Shown: piece after piece, positions 18,271 through 26,252 of the stretch
Numbering within the stretch: the stretch's first letter is position 1
Layout: every line of letters starts with the position of its first letter
Assembly (NCBI GenBank): GCA_020721485.1
Contig: DYMR01000001.1
Span: forward strand, 1-31,702
DNA length: 31,702 bases
Source of the DNA: Halothiobacillus neapolitanus
GTDB lineage: Bacteria; Pseudomonadota; Gammaproteobacteria; Halothiobacillales; Halothiobacillaceae
Direction: 5' to 3'
Position numbers and translations under genes: made by a program
Notes under the pieces: model-generated
What the model was told of the DNA's origin: nothing
What the model saw: only the letters and a program-made list of their open reading frames with translations
The model's database searches: none

Positions 18271-19512
18271 TTATACCACCGAGCCGAGTTTGAAGATCGG
18301 CAGGTACATGGCGATGACGAGCCCGCCGACGACCACGCCCAAGAAGGCCATAATCAGCGGTTCCATCAGGCTCGACATGGCATCGACCATGTTATCGACT
18401 TCTTCTTCATACATATCGGCCACTTTGCCGAGCATGGTGTCGAGCGCGCCGGTTTCTTCGCCAATCGCGACCATTTGCACCACCATGACCGGGAACAGCT
18501 TGGACTGCTGCATGCCGACCTTCAGCGGCGAACCGGCGGCGATAATATCGCGGATGTTCATGACTGCGTCTTTGAACAGCGCGTTCCCGGTGGAACCGGC
18601 TGTCGGCGGCATGGCTTCAACCAGCGGCACCCCGGCGGAGAACATGGTGCTCAGCGTGCGGGCGAAGCGCGCGATGGCGGCTTTTTCGGTCAATGGGCCG
18701 AAAATCGGCATTTTCAGGATCATGCGATCGAGGAAATGGTTGAACGGGTCGGAGCGCCGTTTGACATACACAAACAGGAAAATCGCGAAGCCAATGCTGC
18801 CAAAAATAATGTACCAATATTTCTGGAAGGCTTCCGACAGGCCAATCACAAACAGGGTGAAGGCCGGTAGGCTGGCGCCGAAGCCGTCAAACAGTTCTTT
18901 GAACTGCGGAATCACGAAAATCAGCAGAATCGCGGTGACGATGAATGCCACCACCACGACCGCGATGGGATAAAACAAGGCTTTTTTGATTTTGCCCTTG
19001 AGGGATTCGGTTTTTTCTTTGTAGGTGGCGACCCGGTCCAGCACCAGTTCGAGGGCACCGGAATCTTCGCCGGCACGCACGAGGTTGACGAACAATTCGT
19101 CAAAGTATTTGCGGTGTTTGTCCATCGCGCTGGCGAGTGTCATGCCGCTTTCCACATCGTTTTTCACGGTCATGACGAGTTCTTTCATCGCCACTTTTTC
19201 CGCGCTTTGCGCAATGATGTCGAGCGCCTGCACGATGGGCAGGCCAGCGGTCATCATGGTGGACAACTGCCGCGCCAACACGGCGATGTCTTTGGGTTTG
19301 ATTTGCGCCGTGTTCGCGAACAGCGGCTTCGGCTTTTTCTTGATGCGAACAACGGTTAAGCCGAGCCGGCGAACCTCGCCGCGAACCACCATTTCGTTGA
19401 ATGCGGGCATTTCACCGCGCACCAGTTTGCCATCCTTGTTTTTTGCTTCATAAACAAAGACGACTTTGCTTTCTTCGGGCTTCTTTTTCTTCGCCGCGCC
19501 TGCCGTTGCCAT
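18271..19512 (-). CDS. pilC: Type IV pilus inner-membrane platform protein PilC
   Basis: The 413-residue GspF/PilC protein anchors the pilus assembly and retraction ATPases at the inner membrane. After a lysine-rich N-terminus (AKKKKPEESK) come FVYEAKNKDGKLVRGE and the first GspF domain (LARQLSTMMTAGLPIVQALDIIA). The second repeat has FARTLSTMFSAGVPLVEAM, and the C-terminus MEPLIMAFLGVVVGGLVIAMYLPIFKLGSVV. Three to four membrane segments are visible. GGGAG lies five bases before the ATG. It is 11 bp after pilB. Confidence 0.97.
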   Translation of the reverse strand: MATAGAAKKKKPEESKVVFVYEAKNKDGKLVRGEMPAFNEMVVRGEVRRLGLTVVRIKKKPKPLFANTAQIKPKDIAVLARQLSTMMTAGLPIVQALDIIAQSAEKVAMKELVMTVKNDVESGMTLASAMDKHRKYFDELFVNLVRAGEDSGALELVLDRVATYKEKTESLKGKIKKALFYPIAVVVVAFIVTAILLIFVIPQFKELFDGFGASLPAFTLFVIGLSEAFQKYWYIIFGSIGFAIFLFVYVKRRSDPFNHFLDRMILKMPIFGPLTEKAAIARFARTLSTMFSAGVPLVEAMPPTAGSTGNALFKDAVMNIRDIIAAGSPLKVGMQQSKLFPVMVVQMVAIGEETGALDTMLGKVADMYEEEVDNMVDAMSSLMEPLIMAFLGVVVGGLVIAMYLPIFKLGSVV

Positions 19513-19523
19513 GGTGTTCTCCC

Positions 19524-21215
19524 TTAATCCTTGGTCACCCGATTGAGTTCTTCAAGACTGATCATGCCGGCCTTCACTTTGCGGATACCGGATTGTCGCA
19601 GATCACTTACGCCTTCCTTTGATGCCTGGTCGGCCAGTTCGATCGCATTGCCGCCGCGCATGATGATACGCCCCATTTCCTCGGAAACGGGCATGACTTG
19701 GTATAAACCGACCCGGCCTTTGTATCCGCCGGTGCATTGGTCGCAGCCTACTGCCTTGAAAATTTTGATGCCGCTTTGCACATCGACGGGGGTAAACCCT
19801 TCTCGCAGCAGCTCTTCATCCGGCACATGATCGACCTTTTTGCAGTTGTTGCAGAGGCGGCGCGCCAGTCGTTGAGCGATGATGAGGTTGACGGAGGAGG
19901 CGATGTTGTAGGCCGGAACCCCCATGTTGACCAACCGCGTCAGCGTTTGCGGGGCATCGTTGGTGTGCAGCGTGGAGAGCACCAAGTGACCGGTTTGGGC
20001 GGCTTTGATGGCAATTTCGGCGGTTTCCAGATCTCGGATTTCCCCGACCATGATCACATCCGGATCTTGCCGCAGGAACGAGCGCAGCGCGCTGGCGAAG
20101 GTCAGCCCGACTTTGGTGTTCACATTGACTTGGTTGATGCCGGGCACCACGATTTCCGCCGGGTCTTCGGCCGTGGAAATGTTGCGATCCAAGGTGTTGA
20201 GAATGTTCAGGCCGGTATACAGCGATACGGTCTTACCGGAGCCGGTGGGGCCGGTCACCAAAATCATGCCGTAAGGACGGTTGAGCGCCTTGAGGTACAG
20301 CTCTTTTTGATCCGGCTCGTAGCCGAGCATGTCGATGCCGAGCTGGGCGCTGGTTGGGTCGAGAATCCGCATCACCACCTTTTCGCCGAACAGGGTCGGG
20401 CAGGTGTTGACCCGGAAATCAATCGACCGGGTTTGGGACATTTTGAGTTTGATGCGCCCGTCTTGCGGTATGCGCCGTTCGGAAATATCCATCCGGCTCA
20501 TGACCTTAATCCGCGCAATGATGCGGTCGGAAAGGGTTTTTGGCGGGTGGGGCACTTCGGTCAGCATGCCGTCGATGCGGTAACGAATACGGAAAGTTTT
20601 CTCGTAGGGTTCGAGGTGAATATCCGATGCCTTGCGGCGGATCGCATCCGTGAGGGTTTTGGTGACGAACTTAACGACGATGTCGTCTTGCAGGGGATCG
20701 TCGCTTTTTTCTTCGGCGATGCCTTCGTTGTCGAACTGCACATTGTTCAGGTCTTCGTCGAGGTTATCTAACCCCGCCATGGAACTGTTGCGGGCTTCTT
20801 CGACGAGGCGGGAAATTTTGCCGGGGTCAGCCGCCACCACATCAATGGCGAAGTTGGTGCTGAACCGCAGGTTTTCAATCAGACCTTGATCGGAGGGATC
20901 GGCCAGCGCCACCGTGAGCCGCCGACCGCGTTTTCTCAGCGGCAGAACGGTGCCGCTTTCGATGAGTTTGGGGGGGATGATGCTGAGCGGGAGATCGGTG
21001 GTATCGAACGATTCGAGTTCAAGCAGGGGCACGCCAAAACGGCGGGAAGCCGCACGCGCGATGCTGGCGCCGGATATGCCGCTGCTCATGAGCACTTGCA
21101 GCAGGGGTTCTTGTTCTTTGCGGGCGCGCTCGACCAAGTCGGCGGCGCGCTGCGGTTCGATGACTTGGGTTTTAACCAAGGCTTCCAAAAGACCGGTGAT
21201 GGGCGGCAAAGTCAT
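19524..21215 (-). CDS. pilB: Type IV pilus assembly ATPase PilB
   Basis: The 563-residue hexameric ATPase powers pilus extension. An N-terminal MshEN-type domain (about 1-150) is followed by Walker A GPTGSGKTVSLYTGL at about residue 325 and the Asp-box region. Next come Walker B VIMVGEIRDLETAEIA and the His-box STLHTNDAPQTLTRL. A four-cysteine zinc site (CNNC and CDQC) precedes the final GRVGLYQVMPVSEEM. No pilin gene is next to it. On the minus strand a -10-like TATAGT (21260-21265) lies upstream, without a good -35, so the promoter is uncertain. Confidence 0.97.
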   Translation of the reverse strand: MTLPPITGLLEALVKTQVIEPQRAADLVERARKEQEPLLQVLMSSGISGASIARAASRRFGVPLLELESFDTTDLPLSIIPPKLIESGTVLPLRKRGRRLTVALADPSDQGLIENLRFSTNFAIDVVAADPGKISRLVEEARNSSMAGLDNLDEDLNNVQFDNEGIAEEKSDDPLQDDIVVKFVTKTLTDAIRRKASDIHLEPYEKTFRIRYRIDGMLTEVPHPPKTLSDRIIARIKVMSRMDISERRIPQDGRIKLKMSQTRSIDFRVNTCPTLFGEKVVMRILDPTSAQLGIDMLGYEPDQKELYLKALNRPYGMILVTGPTGSGKTVSLYTGLNILNTLDRNISTAEDPAEIVVPGINQVNVNTKVGLTFASALRSFLRQDPDVIMVGEIRDLETAEIAIKAAQTGHLVLSTLHTNDAPQTLTRLVNMGVPAYNIASSVNLIIAQRLARRLCNNCKKVDHVPDEELLREGFTPVDVQSGIKIFKAVGCDQCTGGYKGRVGLYQVMPVSEEMGRIIMRGGNAIELADQASKEGVSDLRQSGIRKVKAGMISLEELNRVTKD

Positions 21216-21291
21216 GGGTGATTTAAGACCAATAATTCCGTTTACGGGTTCGGCTGCATACTATAGCCAAATGCGGCGCTAAGCATAGTGA

Positions 21292-21741
21292 TTATTGTGC
21301 GGGCGGCGGGGCGGCGGCGGTGGCCAATTGTTCGCGCAGGCCAACCAGTTCGGTGACATCGCGCTGGATGCCGATGAAATAGGTGCGCCCGTCGTCGGGG
21401 TGAATCCACGGTCGAATCGATAATTCATTCCAAAACGGGCGACCGTCTTTGCGGTAATTGCGCAGCACGACACGGGCTGGCCGTCCGGCACGAATGGCGT
21501 CGCGAATCACCCGCAGCGCTTCTTGATCGCGGTCATCGGCCTGCAAAAAACGGCAATCTTGATATAACACTTCATCCAGCGGATAGCCGGTCAACGCGGT
21601 GAACGCGGCATTGGCGTAAATCAGGATGTTGTCATCGCCTTCTTGTTCGGCAATCACGATGCCTTCGTTGGCGGCATCCATGGCGTGTTGCAGAAGCGCG
21701 GGGTCAAGCATCGGTTGATCGTGTGGGCTGATGGTTCGCAT
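21292..21741 (-). CDS. Short LOV blue-light photoreceptor (PpSB1-LOV type)
   Basis: This 149-residue protein is a single LOV domain with short helical ends and no effector domain. The flavin-binding motif reads YQDCRFLQ, with the photo-active cysteine at residue 63. The other flavin contacts are present: Asn95 (RNYRKDG), Asn105 (FWNEL) and Gln126 (FIGIQRDVT). The Asp before the cysteine, where plant LOVs have Asn, is as I remember it in the short LOV protein PpSB1-LOV of Pseudomonas putida, which this protein closely resembles throughout. Such proteins dimerise and signal through their terminal helices. It lies 52 bp downstream of a LitR-like regulator on the same strand, which suggests that the regulator is its partner. 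Confidence 0.93.
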   Translation of the reverse strand: MRTISPHDQPMLDPALLQHAMDAANEGIVIAEQEGDDNILIYANAAFTALTGYPLDEVLYQDCRFLQADDRDQEALRVIRDAIRAGRPARVVLRNYRKDGRPFWNELSIRPWIHPDDGRTYFIGIQRDVTELVGLREQLATAAAPPPAQ

Positions 21742-21793
21742 CGCCCGATCATAACAAAATTGTGCGCCGCTTGAACGGCGGCCTTTGCGCGAT

Positions 21794-22714
21794 TCAATGG
21801 CTGCGAAAGGCTTGTTGGAATAGGGGGAGGCAGGCGGTCAGTCCGCCTTGGATCAGGCCGTTGGCTTGGCGGAGTTCGGTATCGGCGGCGTCGAGTTGGC
21901 ACCAATGCAGGCGCGTGGTGCCGCACAAGAATTGCGCGGGGGCGGGCGGGCTGGCTTGGTCGGGGGCGATGAGGCGCAGCCAGTGAACGGCCTGCCAGCG
22001 GGTGACCAGCCGTTGGCGTTGCGCTTCATCGAGCACGGTGGGCAGCAGTTTGACGGTGCCCTGTCGCGCGAGGCCGAGCACTAGGGAAAACTCCGCTGCG
22101 GTCCAGGCGCGCACGGCGGGGGAGTCAATCAGAATGAGCGGGTGCTGCGCATCCGGCCTGCGGGCTTGCAGCAGCAGCCACCATTCGAGCCGATGGCGGA
22201 TGTGTTGCGCCAGCCATACCAGTCCAAGATCGCGGTCTGGCCATGCGTCGCGCTGTTCGAGTGCGCTTAAGGCGGCAATCAAGCCATCGGCCAGAACCGT
22301 GTGCGGCGGCAGCCACATGAGGGCGTCTTGCTCGGTTTGCCGTAAGGCGAGCGGATCCAAATTTAACGCGGCTTTTTTGAAGCGTTCGACCCAAGGAGAT
22401 GCGGTGGGCGGCGGTTCGGCGGGTTCGATGGCGACCGGCGGCAGAGGCGTTCGCTGCAATATCTGCGCGATTTGCGGCAGCGCGACGCCTTGAGCGCTCA
22501 AAGTTTGTGCTTGGCGAATCGCTTGAATGTCGCCGGCGCTGTACAGCCGATGACCCGATTCGGTGCGGGTGGGGTTGATAAGTCCGTACCGCCGTTCCCA
22601 GGCGCGCAGGGTGATGGGATTCACGCCGGTCATTTGGGCGACCGCGCGAATGGGGAACAGGTGTTCGGCGCTCGGGGACGCCGTTTCTTGCGGGAAATCG
22701 CTCATGCGCGGCAT
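21794..22714 (-). CDS. MerR-family regulator of the LitR/CarH type without a visible B12 site
   Basis: The 306-residue protein has an N-terminal MerR winged helix at about residues 19-87 (IRAVAQMTGVNPITLRAWERRYGLINPTRT, then GHRLYSAGDIQAI). The C-terminal 200 residues look like the helical bundle plus Rossmann-like module of the CarH/LitR group (WLAQHIRHRLEWWLLL; HPLILIDSP). The cobalamin-binding D/E-x-H-x-x-G motif is not seen, so it is probably a class II LitR-like regulator. It is divergent from an SDR gene and is followed by a LOV photoreceptor gene, which points to light-controlled repression. The start is either ATG 22714 or ATG 22705. Confidence 0.85.
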   Translation of the reverse strand: MPRMSDFPQETASPSAEHLFPIRAVAQMTGVNPITLRAWERRYGLINPTRTESGHRLYSAGDIQAIRQAQTLSAQGVALPQIAQILQRTPLPPVAIEPAEPPPTASPWVERFKKAALNLDPLALRQTEQDALMWLPPHTVLADGLIAALSALEQRDAWPDRDLGLVWLAQHIRHRLEWWLLLQARRPDAQHPLILIDSPAVRAWTAAEFSLVLGLARQGTVKLLPTVLDEAQRQRLVTRWQAVHWLRLIAPDQASPPAPAQFLCGTTRLHWCQLDAADTELRQANGLIQGGLTACLPLFQQAFRSH

Positions 22715-22719
22715 TTGTG

Positions 22720-22759
22720 TGCTAAGAGTTTGTACAAGTTTTGTATTAGGAGCTTAGCA
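22720..22759. promoter_or_regulatory. Candidate operator of the MerR/LitR-like regulator
   Basis: In the 99-bp divergent region, TTGTACAA (22730-22737) and TTGTATTA (22741-22748) are direct repeats with an 11-bp period. They are enclosed by perfect inverted arms TGCTAAG (22720-22726) and CTTAGCA (22753-22759). TGTACA-like repeats about 11 bp apart are what CarH/LitR/MlrA-type MerR proteins bind, so autoregulation and control of the SDR gene are likely. Confidence 0.62.
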
Positions 22760-22813
22760 GGTCATGCCGCAAATGTGCTTAACCGTTTTTCTCGCTGCGC
22801 GGGCGGGGTTTCA

Positions 22814-23608
22814 ATGAATACCGCATCGAAGGCTGATTCCGATCGGGCAACTGCCCCGGTGACTTGGGTGATTGGCGCCAACAGCGGGATTGGCTTGGCG
22901 TTGGTGGATGCCTTGCTCGCTGTGCCGACGGGCAGCGTGGTGGGCTCTTCGCGTCGAACCGATGCCTTGGCGATTCGCGCCGATGCGTATTCTGCGCGCT
23001 GCCAAGTGGTGTCGGTGGATGTGACGGACGCCGCCAGTTTGGCAGCGGCATTTGCGGCCATCATGGCACGCTGGGGACGGCTGGATCGGGTGATTCTGAA
23101 TGCCGCCGAGTACGAGCCGATGCGCTTGGCGGCGTTTGATCCGGCGCTGTTTGCGCGGTTGATGGCGGTCAATTTCATGGGCGTGGTGCAGGGGATAGAG
23201 GCCGTGCGGGCGCATTTTATTGCCGCGCAACAGGGCGAGATTTTGATTACCGCCAGCGTGGCGGGATTCTGCGGCCTGCCCTACGCCGCGCCGTATGGCG
23301 CCACCAAGGCCGCGTTGATTTCTCTGGCCGAGTCCTTGGCGCCGGAATTCGCCCAACACGGCGTGCGGTTGCGGGTGATTAATCCGGGCTTTGTGCGCAC
23401 GCCGATGACCGATAAAAACGATTTCGACATGCCCGGCATGATTGAACCAGCCGTCGCCGCCCGCGCCATTGTGCGGGCGTTGGGGCGCCCCGGTTTCGAG
23501 ATTTTGGTGCCGCGCGGTTTCGGTTGGGTGATGAAATGTCTGCGGTTCCTGCCGTATCCGCTGTTTTTCGCACTCACCCGCCGCCTATTGAGGGCCGACA
23601 CCCCATGA
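22814..23608 (+). CDS. Short-chain dehydrogenase/reductase next to a light regulator
   Basis: The 264-residue classical SDR has a cofactor-binding GANSGIG motif at about residues 22-28 and the SSRR segment that often goes with NADP. It also has NAAEY at the NAG position, a catalytic serine in ITASVAGF and the YGATK active site. The C-terminus has a hydrophobic stretch (FLPYPLFFALTRRLL) that may touch the membrane. The substrate is unknown. ATG 22814 is chosen because GGGG lies five bases upstream and the protein then begins just before the SDR fold. It is divergent from the MerR gene and overlaps the next gene by four bases. Confidence 0.88.
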   Translation: MNTASKADSDRATAPVTWVIGANSGIGLALVDALLAVPTGSVVGSSRRTDALAIRADAYSARCQVVSVDVTDAASLAAAFAAIMARWGRLDRVILNAAEYEPMRLAAFDPALFARLMAVNFMGVVQGIEAVRAHFIAAQQGEILITASVAGFCGLPYAAPYGATKAALISLAESLAPEFAQHGVRLRVINPGFVRTPMTDKNDFDMPGMIEPAVAARAIVRALGRPGFEILVPRGFGWVMKCLRFLPYPLFFALTRRLLRADTP

Positions 23609-24039
23609 ATCTTCCGCCCATTCCCGGACTGCCGGCGTATCTGTGTGCGTTTGAAACCCTGCATCCCGCGCGCTTGACTGTGCTGCTCGATTGTTTTGCC
23701 GAAGACGCGCTGTTTGAGGATCCGTTCAATCGGGTGCAAGGCCGCGCCGCGATTGAACGGGTTTTTGCGCACGGCTTTCGCCAATGCCCGAACCTGCGCT
23801 TCGAGATTGACGAGGTGGCGGGAGTGGCGGATGCCCCCATCGCGTTGATTGTGTGGCGGTTCGCCTGTCAGGAAACCGGCGGACTGGTGCTCCACGGCAT
23901 GAGCCGGGTGGTGTTCGGTGCCGATGGATTGGCGCAATCGCATGTGGACTACTGGGATCCGGCGGCGCAGCTCTACGAGCGGGTGCCGATCTTGGGCGCG
24001 TTGATGCGCGCGATTCGGCGGCGGCTGTCGGCGCATTGA
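23605..24039 (+). CDS. NTF2/SnoaL-like small protein
   Basis: The 144-residue protein has the cone-shaped NTF2-like pattern: an N-terminal helix pair, then FAEDALFEDPFNRVQGRAAIERVFAHGF, beta strands LRFEIDEV and IALIVWRFACQ, and a late GMSRVVFGADGLAQSHVDYWD. Such proteins are enzymes or binding proteins; no activity can be assigned. Its ATG overlaps the SDR stop (ATGA), so the two form one unit. An SDR plus a 'nuclear transport factor 2 family' gene is, from memory, a recurring pair beside litR genes in Pseudomonas and Vibrio. Confidence 0.85.
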   Translation: MNLPPIPGLPAYLCAFETLHPARLTVLLDCFAEDALFEDPFNRVQGRAAIERVFAHGFRQCPNLRFEIDEVAGVADAPIALIVWRFACQETGGLVLHGMSRVVFGADGLAQSHVDYWDPAAQLYERVPILGALMRAIRRRLSAH

Positions 24040-24067
24040 AGTGCTTCATGCGGCGCACGCCAGCGGC

Positions 24068-24096
24068 TTGACCGAATACCGGCGGCTCGTTATGTT
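24068..24096 (+). promoter_or_regulatory. Candidate sigma-70 promoter of leuA
   Basis: TTGACC (24068-24073) and TATGTT (24091-24096) are 17 bp apart, in the 122-bp gap before leuA. The predicted leader would be about 58 nt, too short for an obvious leucine attenuator, and no run of Leu codons is seen. Confidence 0.55.
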
Positions 24097-24161
24097 GCCC
24101 GGCTGGTTTGCTGAATCTTCTGGTTGAATTTTAGCCGCGCCTCTGCGCTGGAGTGAGTCTG

Positions 24162-25712
24162 ATGACTGCCGCCCGTTCCGATCTGATTATTTTCGACACC
24201 ACCTTGCGCGATGGCGAGCAAAGCCCCGGCGCGGCGATGACCCGCGAAGATAAGCTGCGCATCGCCCGCCAACTGGAACGCTTGGGCGTCGATGTGATCG
24301 AGGCCGGTTTTGCGGCGGCGAGCGAGGGCGATTTTGCCGCGATTCGCGCCATTGCCGAAACCGTCGAAAACGCCACGGTCTGCTCTTTGGCGCGGGCGAA
24401 CGAGCGGGATGTGCGCCGGGCGGGCGAGGCCATTGCCCCCGCGCCCCGCCAGCGCATTCATACCTTTATTGCCACCAGCCCGATTCACATGGAAAAAAAG
24501 CTGCGGATGACGCCGGATGAAGTCCTCGCGCATGCGGTCAAGGCCATCGAATTGGCGCGCGGCTATACCGACGATGTGGAGTTTTCCGCCGAAGATGCGG
24601 TGCGTTCCGACATCGACTTCCTCGTGCGGGTGTTTGAAGCCGCCATCGACGCGGGCGCGACCACGCTGAATGTGCCAGACACGGTGGGCTATTCCACCCC
24701 CGCGCAATGGGGCGAGCGCATGGCCACGCTGATTGCGCGCACGCGCGGCGCGGAAAAAGTGGTGTGGTCCACCCATTGCCACAACGATTTGGGGATGGCG
24801 GTGGCCAACTCCTTATCGGCGGTGTTGGCGGGCGCGCGCCAAGTTGAATGCACCATCAATGGTTTGGGCGAGCGGGCGGGCAATGCCGCGCTGGAAGAAA
24901 TCGTCATGGCGGTGCGCACCCGCCGCGATGTATTCGGCGTGGACAGCCGCATCGACGCGACGCAAATCGTGCCGACCTCCAAACTGGTGTCCACCATCAC
25001 CGGCTACCCGGTGCAGCCGAACAAGGCGATCGTCGGCGCCAATGCCTTCGCGCACGAATCCGGCATTCACCAAGATGGCGTGCTCAAACACCGCGAAACC
25101 TACGAAATCATGCGCGCGGAGGATGTGGGCTGGAGCACCAATAAGCTGTCGCTCGGCAAATTGTCGGGGCGCAACGCCTTCCGTTCGCGCCTGACCGAAC
25201 TCGGGATTGATCTGTCGAGCGAAGAGGCGCTGAACGATGCGTTCCGCCGCTTCAAAGAGCTGGCCGATAAAAAGCGCGAAATTTTCGACGAAGACATTCA
25301 AGCGCTGGTGTCAGAAGTGCATGAAGAGCGCATCGAGCGGTACAAACTGGTGTCGCTCAAGGTGTGCTCCGAAACCGGCGAAGTGCCGACCGCGCAGCTG
25401 GTGATTGCCGTCGATGGCGCGGAGCAATCCGCCACGGCGCGGGGCGCGGGGCCGGTCGATGCCGCGTTTGTCTGCATTGAATCCATGCTGCATTCCGGCG
25501 CGAACCTGCAACTGTATTCAGTCAACAACATCACCAGCGGCACCGATGCGCAGGGCGAGGTGAATGTGCGGCTCGAACGCGCGGGGCGCATCGTGACCGG
25601 GCAGGGGGCGGACACCGACATCGTGGTGGCTTCCGCCAAAGCCTATTTGAATGCGCTCGACCGGCTGCAACAGCCCACCGCCCGCGCGCATCCGCAGCAC
25701 GAGGATGTGTGA
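24162..25712 (+). CDS. leuA: 2-Isopropylmalate synthase
   Basis: The 516-residue enzyme condenses acetyl-CoA with 2-oxoisovalerate, the first committed step of leucine synthesis. The N-terminal TIM barrel has [13 protein letters not shown] near residue 12, [28 protein letters not shown] and [12 protein letters not shown]. The C-terminal part from about residue 390 ([15 protein letters not shown], then [18 protein letters not shown]) is the leucine-sensing regulatory domain. The length is that of the bacterial LeuA form. ATG 24162 is preferred over GTG 24153 because GGAG lies eight bases before it. The other leu genes are not in the window. Confidence 0.97.
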   Translation: MTAARSDLIIFDTTLRDGEQSPGAAMTREDKLRIARQLERLGVDVIEAGFAAASEGDFAAIRAIAETVENATVCSLARANERDVRRAGEAIAPAPRQRIHTFIATSPIHMEKKLRMTPDEVLAHAVKAIELARGYTDDVEFSAEDAVRSDIDFLVRVFEAAIDAGATTLNVPDTVGYSTPAQWGERMATLIARTRGAEKVVWSTHCHNDLGMAVANSLSAVLAGARQVECTINGLGERAGNAALEEIVMAVRTRRDVFGVDSRIDATQIVPTSKLVSTITGYPVQPNKAIVGANAFAHESGIHQDGVLKHRETYEIMRAEDVGWSTNKLSLGKLSGRNAFRSRLTELGIDLSSEEALNDAFRRFKELADKKREIFDEDIQALVSEVHEERIERYKLVSLKVCSETGEVPTAQLVIAVDGAEQSATARGAGPVDAAFVCIESMLHSGANLQLYSVNNITSGTDAQGEVNVRLERAGRIVTGQGADTDIVVASAKAYLNALDRLQQPTARAHPQHEDV

Positions 25713-25757
25713 GGCGGGCGCAATACCTCTCACCGAACAGCCAACACGAGATCAAGC

Positions 25758-26246
25758 ATGAACCCCGAAATCGCCTTGCGTTGGTTGGGCATCACGCCGT
25801 GGGTGCCGAGATCGGGCGTGCCGCCGCTGATGCCTGCGCAGGGGGCGATGGCGCGCGCTGCGGCGGCTGAGCCGGCACCGGCGGTGATCCTTTTGCCGCC
25901 CACCGAGCCAGACATTGTTCAGCCCGACGCTGCACAGGCTCAAACTGAACAAGCCGAAATTGTTCAGCCTAAAGCTGAACCGACCGAAATGGTTCAGCCC
26001 GTTACTGTGTCGGACAAGACGACCCCGCCCACGCTCTGGCTCATCAATCTTGCGCCGGATCAGCCGCTGGTGGCGGCCATTCTGCGCGCGCTGCCGTCGT
26101 CAGTCGGCTGGCAAGTCCGCGCGGAGGCGGATGCGCCGCCGTCGCTGCAATGGGGCGAGCAATGCTGGTCCCTGTCGGCGCTGCAAGCCGATGGACGGGC
26201 GCGCCGCGCCGTGTGGCGGCACCTGTATCCGCAATCCGCACATTGA
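25758..26246 (+). CDS. HolD-like protein (DNA polymerase III psi subunit candidate)
   Basis: This 162-residue protein has no strong family signature. Two points suggest the psi subunit. Its N-terminus ALRWLGITPWVPR resembles the LGI-x-W segment of HolD, which binds the chi subunit. It also sits directly before rimI, as holD does in Escherichia coli. A proline- and glutamine-rich linker follows (about residues 38-88), built from repeats ending IVQP. The C-terminal block from TLWLINLAPDQPLVAAILRALP to CWSLSALQADGRARRAVWRHLY could be the domain that binds the clamp loader. HolD is fast-evolving and poorly conserved, so this is a context-weighted guess. It ends six bases before rimI. Confidence 0.55.
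   Translation: MNPEIALRWLGITPWVPRSGVPPLMPAQGAMARAAAAEPAPAVILLPPTEPDIVQPDAAQAQTEQAEIVQPKAEPTEMVQPVTVSDKTTPPTLWLINLAPDQPLVAAILRALPSSVGWQVRAEADAPPSLQWGEQCWSLSALQADGRARRAVWRHLYPQSAH
25911..25999 (+). repeat. Decayed 15-bp-period repeats with internal hairpins in the HolD-like gene
   Basis: GACATTGTTCAGCC (25911), GAAATTGTTCAGCC (25956) and GAAATGGTTCAGCC (25986) are offset by 45 and 30 bp. AAACTGAAC (25942) and AAGCTGAAC (25972) are also 30 bp apart, so the base period is 15 bp. CTGAACAA pairs with TTGTTCAG (25945-25967) and GCTGAACC pairs with GGTTCAGC (25974-25998). Confidence 0.75.
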
Positions 26247-26252
26247 TTCCGC

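Noticed and set aside
21254..21270. Sigma-54-like promoter before pilB (TTGGC...TGCAG on the minus strand)
   Set aside because: The GG and GC dinucleotides are separated by nine bases instead of the ten needed, and pilB is not usually the sigma-54-controlled pilus gene.
22120..22400. B12-dependent light sensing by the MerR regulator (CarH-type)
   Set aside because: The C-terminal module lacks the D/E-x-H-x-x-G cobalamin motif, so only the overall fold, not the cofactor, can be argued.
24040..24161. Leucine attenuator before leuA
   Set aside because: There is no leader peptide with Leu codons and no terminator/antiterminator pair in the short leader.
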